A DNA stretch of 64,000 nucleotides, taken from positions 2,193,501 through 2,257,500 of the forward strand of contig NZ_JAUSXS010000001.1 in the NCBI RefSeq assembly GCF_030816195.1. Reading direction: 5' to 3'. The translations under genes and the position numbers were made by a program. The notes under the pieces were generated by a model. It saw only the letters and a program-made list of their open reading frames with translations, was not told the DNA's origin and did not search any database. The DNA comes from Pseudomonas sp. W4I3. Lineage in GTDB: Bacteria; Pseudomonadota; Gammaproteobacteria; Pseudomonadales; Pseudomonadaceae. Positions 59,501 to 64,000 of the stretch are shown here, one piece after another (positions within the stretch are counted from its first letter, which is position 1; each line of letters opens with the position of its first letter).

Positions 59501-60021
59501 ATCGGGAACAGGTCGATCAACGCACCGCGTACGGTGAATTCGCCGTGCTCGTACACCGTGTCGACATACCGGTAGCCCGTAGCTTCCAGGCGCGTGCGCA
59601 TCTGCTCCACGTCGAGTTTCTGGCCGACATCCAGCACCAGGCTGCTGCCGAGCAGGAACTTGGTCGGCGCCAGGCGGTGCAGCGCCGTGGTGATCGGCAC
59701 CACCAGCACGCCGTGGGCCAGTTCCGGCAGGCGGTACAGGCTGGCGATGCGCTGGGAAATGATGTCCTGATGCGGCGAAAACAGGTCGTAGGGCAGGGTT
59801 TCCCAGTCGGGAAAGTGCAGCACCGGCAAATCCGGGGCGAAGAAGCTCAGCTCCTGCTCCAGCCGTTCGGCGCTTTGGCTGTCGGCGGTGAGCAGCAGGG
59901 TAAAGCGCTTGGCTGCGCTGGCAGCCTCGGCGATGGCCAGGCTCAGGGCGGCACCGGGCAGGTTGCCCCAGTGCTGTTTACCTGCCGCGGCAGGGAGTAG
60001 CGGTAGACGCAGAACGGGCAC
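56572..60021 (-). CDS. mfd: Transcription-repair coupling factor Mfd
   Basis: A 1149-residue translocase that removes stalled RNA polymerase and recruits UvrA. The start is GTG at 60021. The N-terminal UvrB-like domains include SQSAERLEQELSFFAP and LPVLHFPDWETLPYD. The RNA-polymerase-interaction domain follows (DHGVGRYLGLQTLEIDNQAAEFL). The motor has Walker A LVCGDVGFGKTEVAMRAAF, DEEH in LVIIDEEHRFGVRQKEQ, LTLTATPIPRTLNMA and GRVGRSHHQAYAYLL. The C-terminal D7 domain is present. First gene of the mfd-csiV-SNF2 unit. Confidence 0.97.
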   Translation of the reverse strand: MPVLRLPLLPAAAGKQHWGNLPGAALSLAIAEAASAAKRFTLLLTADSQSAERLEQELSFFAPDLPVLHFPDWETLPYDLFSPHQDIISQRIASLYRLPELAHGVLVVPITTALHRLAPTKFLLGSSLVLDVGQKLDVEQMRTRLEATGYRYVDTVYEHGEFTVRGALIDLFPMGSKLPYRIDLFDDEIETLRTFDPENQRSIDKVDSIKLLPAREFPLQKDAVTRFKARFRERFDVDFRRCPIFQDLSSGITPAGIEYYLPLFFDETSTLFDYLPQDTQVFSLPGIEQAAENFWNDVRNRYEERRVDPSRPLLPPAELFLPVEDCFARLKNWPRVVASQQDVDAGSGRERFPAGTLPDLAIQAKATQPLEALSNFLGDFPGRVLFTAESAGRREVLLELLERLKLRPKTVDSWPDFVKSKERLAITIAPLDEGLLLDDPALALIAESPLFGQRVMQRRRREKRADANNDAVIKNLTELREGAPVVHIDHGVGRYLGLQTLEIDNQAAEFLTMEYAEGAKLYVPVASLHLIARYTGSDDALAPLHRLGSETWQKAKRKAAEQVRDVAAELLDIYARRAAREGYAFADPKADYATFSAGFAFEETPDQQTTIEAVRADMLAPKPMDRLVCGDVGFGKTEVAMRAAFIAVHGGRQVAILVPTTLLAQQHYNSFRDRFADWPVTVEVMSRFKSAKEVNAAVADLAEGKIDIVIGTHKLLSDDVKIKNLGLVIIDEEHRFGVRQKEQLKALRSEVDILTLTATPIPRTLNMAVSGMRDLSIIATPPARRLSVRTFVMEQNKSTVKEALLRELLRGGQVYYLHNDVKTIEKCAADLAELVPEARIAIGHGQMRERELEQVMSDFYHKRFNVLIASTIIETGIDVPSANTIIIERADKFGLAQLHQLRGRVGRSHHQAYAYLLTPPRQQITSDAEKRLEAIANTQDLGAGFVLATNDLEIRGAGELLGDGQSGQIQAVGFTLYMEMLERAVKAIRKGEQPNLDQPLGGGPEINLRLPALIPENYLPDVHARLILYKRIASATDEEGLKDLQVEMIDRFGLLPEPTKNLVRLTLLKLQAEQLGIKKVDAGPQGGRIEFEAQTPVDPLVLIKLIQGQPNRYKFEGATLFKFMVPMERAEERFNTLEALFERLIPKSA

Positions 60022-60308
60022 GGAAGGTTGAGCTCCAAGCGTTGCGACAAAGTCGGTAATTGTAACGGCCAGAGGTGCCGCCTGTCAGTTGCTGACTGTG
60101 CCTATTACGGTTTGTAGGAAATGTAGTGGCTAAGACAAACAATCGTCGGTTTTGACTCAATATGTAGTGCCAAAATGCGCGAATGTTTAGGAGGGTTACG
60201 GACAAGTTGGTCGCCTCGCCAAACTAGTGGCCTTCTGGAACCCGCGTGTTTCCTGGGCTGTAGCGGGGTGGTATTTTTTTGCAAGGGCTTTTTGTTGCCT
60301 GACGCGCA

Positions 60309-60337
60309 TTGCTCAACCGGCACTCGGGCGACATAAT
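60309..60337 (+). promoter_or_regulatory. Putative sigma-70 promoter of gap
   Basis: TTGCTC (60309-60314) and CATAAT (60332-60337) are 17 bases apart, close to the TTGACA-N17-TATAAT consensus, and end 39 bases before the gap start. Nothing else was recognised in the 355-base mfd/gap intergenic space. Confidence 0.6.
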
Positions 60338-60376
60338 GTAGCCCCTTTTTTCTGCCCCTACATGTGGAAGGTTCCC

Positions 60377-61825
60377 GTGACTCAGAAGCCCGACCAGTGT
60401 CTTGGTGAATGGATCGACCGTGAAGCACTCGCAGAAGCGATGATTCCGCTTATCGGCCAGCTGTACCGCAATAACAATGTGGTGAGCTCGATCTATGGCC
60501 GCAGCCTGATCAACCAGTCCGTCATCGCGATTCTCAAGGCTCACCGCTTTGCGCGCCATCGCTCTGCCGACGACAGCGAACTCTCCGTCCACGAAACATT
60601 CCCACTGCTTAAAGCCATGAGCGAGCTCAAGCTCGGCGCGGCTTCGGTAGACCTGGGCAAGTTGGCGTACAAATTCCGCAAAGAAGGCGCTGGCCGCAGC
60701 GCCGAGCAGTTCGTGCGTGAAGAAATGGCTGATGTGGTCGGCCAGCAGAACGCCGCTGCCCGCAAAGGCACTGACGTGGTGCTGTACGGCTTCGGTCGTA
60801 TCGGCCGTCTGCTGGCGCGCATCCTGATCGAAAAAACCGGCGGCGGCGACGGCCTGCGCCTGCGGGCCATCGTGGTGCGCAAAGGCGCCGAGAACGACCT
60901 GACCAAGCGTGCCAGCCTGCTGCGTCGCGACTCGGTACACGGTCCGTTCAACGGCACCATCGTCATCGACGAAGAAAACAACACCATCACCGCCAACGGT
61001 AACCTGATCCAGGTGATCTACGCGAAGAACCCGTCCGAGGTGGACTACACCCAGTACGGCATCAAGGACGCCCTGCTGGTGGACAACACCGGTGTATGGC
61101 GTGATGCCGAGGGCCTGGGCCAGCACCTGGCCTGCCCGGGTGTCGACCGCGTCGTGCTGACCGCGCCTGGCAAGGGCAAGCTCAAGAACATCGTGCACGG
61201 TATCAACCACGCCGAAATCACCGCTGACGACAAGATCGTATCCGCCGCTTCCTGCACCACCAACGCCATCGTGCCGGTGCTGAAGGCCGTGAATGACAAG
61301 TTCGGTATCGTCAACGGCCACGTCGAAACCGTTCACTCGTACACCAACGACCAGAACCTGATCGACAACTTCCACAAGGGCGACCGCCGTGGTCGCAGCG
61401 CCGCGCTGAACATGGTGATCACCGAGACCGGTGCCGCCACTGCTGCCGCCAAGGCGCTGCCTGAGCTGGCCGGTAAGCTGACCGGTAACGCGATCCGCGT
61501 GCCGACGCCAAACGTGTCGATGGCCATTCTCAACCTGAACCTCGAGAAAGCCGCCACCCGTGAAGAGATGAACGAGTACCTGCGCTACATGGCGCTGCAC
61601 TCCGATCTGCACAAGCAGATCGACTTCGTCAATTCGCAGGAAGTGGTGTCCACCGACTTCGTTGGCTCGCGCCACGCAGGTGTGGTGGACGCCGAAGCGA
61701 CCATCAGCCAGGACAACCGCGTTGTGCTGTACGTGTGGTACGACAACGAGTTCGGCTACAGCTGCCAGGTGGTTCGCGTGATGGAAGACATGGCTGGGGT
61801 CAACCCGCCGGCGTTTCCGCGCTAA
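60377..61825 (+). CDS. gap: Glyceraldehyde-3-phosphate dehydrogenase with N-terminal extension
   Basis: The start is GTG at 60377, seven bases after GGAAGG; the upstream ATG at 60362 lies before that site. The product is 482 residues, whereas usual GAPDH is about 335; the first 130 residues (MTQKPDQCLGEWIDREALAEAMIPLIGQL...) are a helical extension of unknown role also present in other pseudomonad PA3001-type enzymes. The NAD motif is VVLYGFGRIGRLLARILIEK, and the catalytic Cys lies in SAASCTTNAIVPVLKAV. It acts in glycolysis or gluconeogenesis. Followed by a strong terminator. Confidence 0.93.
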   Translation: MTQKPDQCLGEWIDREALAEAMIPLIGQLYRNNNVVSSIYGRSLINQSVIAILKAHRFARHRSADDSELSVHETFPLLKAMSELKLGAASVDLGKLAYKFRKEGAGRSAEQFVREEMADVVGQQNAAARKGTDVVLYGFGRIGRLLARILIEKTGGGDGLRLRAIVVRKGAENDLTKRASLLRRDSVHGPFNGTIVIDEENNTITANGNLIQVIYAKNPSEVDYTQYGIKDALLVDNTGVWRDAEGLGQHLACPGVDRVVLTAPGKGKLKNIVHGINHAEITADDKIVSAASCTTNAIVPVLKAVNDKFGIVNGHVETVHSYTNDQNLIDNFHKGDRRGRSAALNMVITETGAATAAAKALPELAGKLTGNAIRVPTPNVSMAILNLNLEKAATREEMNEYLRYMALHSDLHKQIDFVNSQEVVSTDFVGSRHAGVVDAEATISQDNRVVLYVWYDNEFGYSCQVVRVMEDMAGVNPPAFPR

Positions 61826-61841
61826 GCATCAACAGTAAATG

Positions 61842-61872
61842 AAAAAGCCCCGACTGGTTCGGGGCTTTTTTT
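61842..61872 (+). terminator. Terminator of gap
   Basis: AAAAAGCCCCGA and TCGGGGCTTTTT form a stem around CTGGT, followed by a run of T, 16 bases past the gap stop. The left A run would also allow use on the minus strand. Confidence 0.9.
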
Positions 61873-61901
61873 GCCTGGGATTTGTAGGGTGGCTGAGGGC
61901 C

Positions 61902-61977
61902 CTATCGGGGGCAAGCCCCCTCCCACAGTTTGATTTGTGAACACAGTCAAAATGTGGGAGGGGGGCTTGCCCCCGAT
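61902..61977. repeat. REP pair, outward-facing arrangement
   Basis: Copies of the GGGGGCTTGC-type REP in the outward order: ctatcgggggcaagcccc first, gtgggaggggggcttgcc second (one G longer). Same layout as the pair at 7473. Confidence 0.85.
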
Positions 61978-61995
61978 GAGGGCGGTGCAGTCGAC

Positions 61996-62529
61996 TCACT
62001 TCAGCAGTTTGCCACGCAACTCATCCGACAACCCCTTGGGCGCCAACCAGATCCCCAGATAAGCACGCGCCAGCGCGTCGTTGCGACTGCTGAACACGAC
62101 CTGCCCATTGATCTGTAAATTCAAGCCACGGCCCGGCCGAAAATCCAGGGCATAGCGATCGCCACTGCGGATGTTGCGAAAGCTGGCGTGCAGTTGATCC
62201 AGTTCCGGCTTCAATTCGGTGCTGGCCTGCTGGCGCTCCAGGGTGGTGTTGGCGGCCTTGATCACGTCATTACGGTCGATGTCGCGAAAGTAATACAGCT
62301 CAAGTCGCAGCGCCTGTTGCTGGTCCCAGGCCTGCTTCGCTGGGGTGGCGGCTGGCGCATACAGCGCAGCAGCGTACACATCCGCCCAAAGATAAGTGAG
62401 CACTGCCTGGTTTTTCAGGGTCAATTCCTGAGACTGTCTGGGGAAGTTAGCTTGCTTGAGCCGATCCGCATCGCTGGCCTGCGCGGTGATCGACAGCAAC
62501 AGCATCAAACAGATAAAGAGTTGTCGCAT
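61996..62529 (-). CDS. Chalcone isomerase family exported protein
   Basis: A 177-residue protein with a signal peptide (MRQLFICLMLLLSITAQA). The mature part shows the chalcone isomerase-like pattern: NQAVLTYLWADVYAAALYAP, LRLELYYFRDIDRNDVIKAANTTLER, and GDRYALDFRPGRGLNLQINGQVVFSSRNDALARAYLGIWLAPKGLSDELRGKLL. In bacteria this fold is mostly of unknown role and the plant isomerase activity should not be assumed. Divergent from sthA. Confidence 0.88.
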   Translation of the reverse strand: MRQLFICLMLLLSITAQASDADRLKQANFPRQSQELTLKNQAVLTYLWADVYAAALYAPAATPAKQAWDQQQALRLELYYFRDIDRNDVIKAANTTLERQQASTELKPELDQLHASFRNIRSGDRYALDFRPGRGLNLQINGQVVFSSRNDALARAYLGIWLAPKGLSDELRGKLLK

Positions 62530-62744
62530 AATGGCTCATCCTGAAATCGGCGCTGATTTGCGTGCTGTTAGTATGGCAAGACTGGCCTACGACGCGACCA
62601 AGGGTTAATGTGCGCGGCGTTGAGGCTTATATAGACTGTGCCCCGGTTCACACACTTGAGCCAAATTGTCCTTCATGCCCGCTGGCCGCGGCATGATTTA
62701 GCCCGGCGTCCAACCGTACGCCTGGCCTGTTCTGAGGAGTACGC

Positions 62745-64000
62745 ATGGCTGTCTACAACTATGACGTGGTGGTACTGGGTTCCGGCCCGGCTGGAGAAGG
62801 CGCGGCGATGAACGCTGCAAAGGCAGGGCGCAAGGTGGCGATGGTCGATAGCCGTCGCCAGGTCGGCGGTAACTGCACCCACCTGGGTACCATCCCGTCC
62901 AAGGCGTTGCGTCACTCCGTGCGCCAGATCATGCAATTCAACACCAACCCGATGTTCCGGGCCATTGGCGAGCCGCGCTGGTTCTCGTTCCCGGACGTGT
63001 TGAAGAGTGCTGAAAAGGTCATCTCCAAGCAAGTCGCTTCGCGTACTGGTTACTACGCCCGTAACCGCGTCGACCTGTTCTTCGGTACCGGCAGCTTCGC
63101 CGACGAGCAAACCGTCGAAGTGGTCTGTGCCAACGGTGTGGTCGAGAAACTGGTGGCCAAGCACATCATCATCGCCACCGGTTCGCGTCCGTATCGTCCG
63201 GCGGATATCGATTTTCACCACCCGCGTATCTACGATAGCGACACCATCCTCAGCCTGGGCCATACCCCGCGCAAACTGATCATCTACGGCGCCGGCGTGA
63301 TCGGCTGCGAATACGCGTCGATCTTCAGTGGCCTGGGTGTACTGGTGGAGCTGGTGGACAACCGTGACCAGTTGCTGAGCTTCCTCGACTCGGAAATCTC
63401 CCAGGCGTTGAGCTACCACTTCAGCAATAACAACATCACCGTGCGCCACAACGAAGAGTATGAGCGCGTCGAAGGCCTGGACAACGGTGTGATCCTGCAC
63501 CTCAAGTCCGGCAAGAAGATCAAGGCCGACGCCTTGCTGTGGTGCAACGGGCGCACCGGCAACACCGACAAGCTGGGCATGGAAAACATCGGGGTCAAGG
63601 TCAACAGCCGTGGCCAGATCGAAGTGGACGAGAACTACCGCACCTGCGTGCCGAACATCTACGGTGCCGGTGACGTGATCGGCTGGCCAAGCCTGGCCAG
63701 CGCCGCCCATGACCAGGGCCGCTCAGCCGCTGGCAGCATTGTCGACAACGGCAGTTGGCGCTACGTGAACGACGTGCCGACCGGGATCTACACCATTCCC
63801 GAGATCAGCTCGATCGGCAAGAACGAGCACGAACTGACCAAGGCCAAGGTGCCTTACGAAGTGGGCAAGGCGTTCTTCAAGAGCATGGCGCGTGCGCAGA
63901 TCGCCGGTGAGCCGCAAGGCATGCTGAAGATCCTGTTCCACCGCGAAACCCTGGAAGTCCTTGGTGTGCATTGCTTCGGCTACCAGGCTTCGGAAATCGT
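62745..64000 (+). CDS. sthA: Soluble pyridine nucleotide transhydrogenase (partial)
   Basis: The first 418 residues, cut by the right edge; about 464 expected. Start after GAGGAGT. The FAD motif is [28 protein letters not shown]. The sequence [22 protein letters not shown] lacks the second Cys of the CxxxxC disulfide of dihydrolipoamide dehydrogenases, which is a mark of SthA. The NAD motif is [20 protein letters not shown]. It moves reducing equivalents between NADPH and NAD+. The start is preceded by a 215-base space shared with the divergent gene. Confidence 0.95.
   Translation, partial: MAVYNYDVVVLGSGPAGEGAAMNAAKAGRKVAMVDSRRQVGGNCTHLGTIPSKALRHSVRQIMQFNTNPMFRAIGEPRWFSFPDVLKSAEKVISKQVASRTGYYARNRVDLFFGTGSFADEQTVEVVCANGVVEKLVAKHIIIATGSRPYRPADIDFHHPRIYDSDTILSLGHTPRKLIIYGAGVIGCEYASIFSGLGVLVELVDNRDQLLSFLDSEISQALSYHFSNNNITVRHNEEYERVEGLDNGVILHLKSGKKIKADALLWCNGRTGNTDKLGMENIGVKVNSRGQIEVDENYRTCVPNIYGAGDVIGWPSLASAAHDQGRSAAGSIVDNGSWRYVNDVPTGIYTIPEISSIGKNEHELTKAKVPYEVGKAFFKSMARAQIAGEPQGMLKILFHRETLEVLGVHCFGYQASEI

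Noticed and set aside
62673..63710. Long minus-strand frame over sthA
   Set aside because: It is the complement shadow of sthA in a high-G+C genome; residues are rich in Val/His/Ala/Gln without motifs, and sthA has full cofactor motifs.

Overview
The window looks like chromosome of a Pseudomonas of the P. fluorescens group. The G+C content is high and gene order follows the Pseudomonas core: fadBA-topA-lexA/sulA-psrA-nagZ, mfd, gap and sthA lie in the same neighbourhood as PA3014 to PA2991 of P. aeruginosa. The intergenic spaces carry the two REP/REPIN families typical of this group (GTGGGAGGGGGCTTGC and GTAGGAGCGAGCTTGC types). No tRNA, rRNA, insertion sequence, prophage or CRISPR array was seen.

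Left third (1-31 kb). A periplasmic PheC-like binding protein (cut by the window edge), a methyltransferase, RNase D with a YcgL partner, a 2-hydroxyacid dehydrogenase, a nitroreductase, and a YcgN protein with a degenerate gluzincin-like exported protein. Then come a SPOUT RNA methyltransferase, an HNH nuclease (YajD), an orphan protein that reads like a CheD-type deamidase, a spermidine-synthase-like protein and a cNMP-binding protein. The oligopeptidase B gene is broken by at least one frameshift. After these come a class II glutamine amidotransferase, the 5-oxoprolinase operon pxpABC with a divergent LysR regulator, a MoxR ATPase/VWA pair, a DUF748 protein, cysK, lpxO, acnA, rlmM, tusA, a MATE exporter and pdxB.

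Middle (31-46 kb). A PA1571-like small protein, an ABCB-type exporter, the soluble lytic transglycosylase, an ABC-F ATPase and a universal stress protein. A 575-base space before fadB holds a REPIN, a likely small RNA on the minus strand, and a double PsrA-type operator. Then fadB-fadA (fatty-acid beta-oxidation), a DUF1653 protein and topA.

Right third (46-64 kb). Two small conserved genes, lexA-sulA on the minus strand with two LexA boxes, divergent psrA with its own double operator, and nagZ. A convergent pair of SNF2/SWIM helicase paralogues follows, the second in an apparent operon with mfd and csiV. The window ends with an N-terminally extended GAPDH, a chalcone-isomerase-like protein and sthA (cut by the window edge).

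The genes most clearly linked are the PsrA regulator and its likely target fadBA, both carrying the same 27-bp double-site layout; the LexA/SulA SOS unit; pxpABC; and the mfd-csiV-SNF2 unit. The least expected items are the CheD-like orphan near 8.2-8.8 kb, the putative sRNA near 38.7 kb and the broken oligopeptidase B. Most of the rest is ordinary core chromosome.
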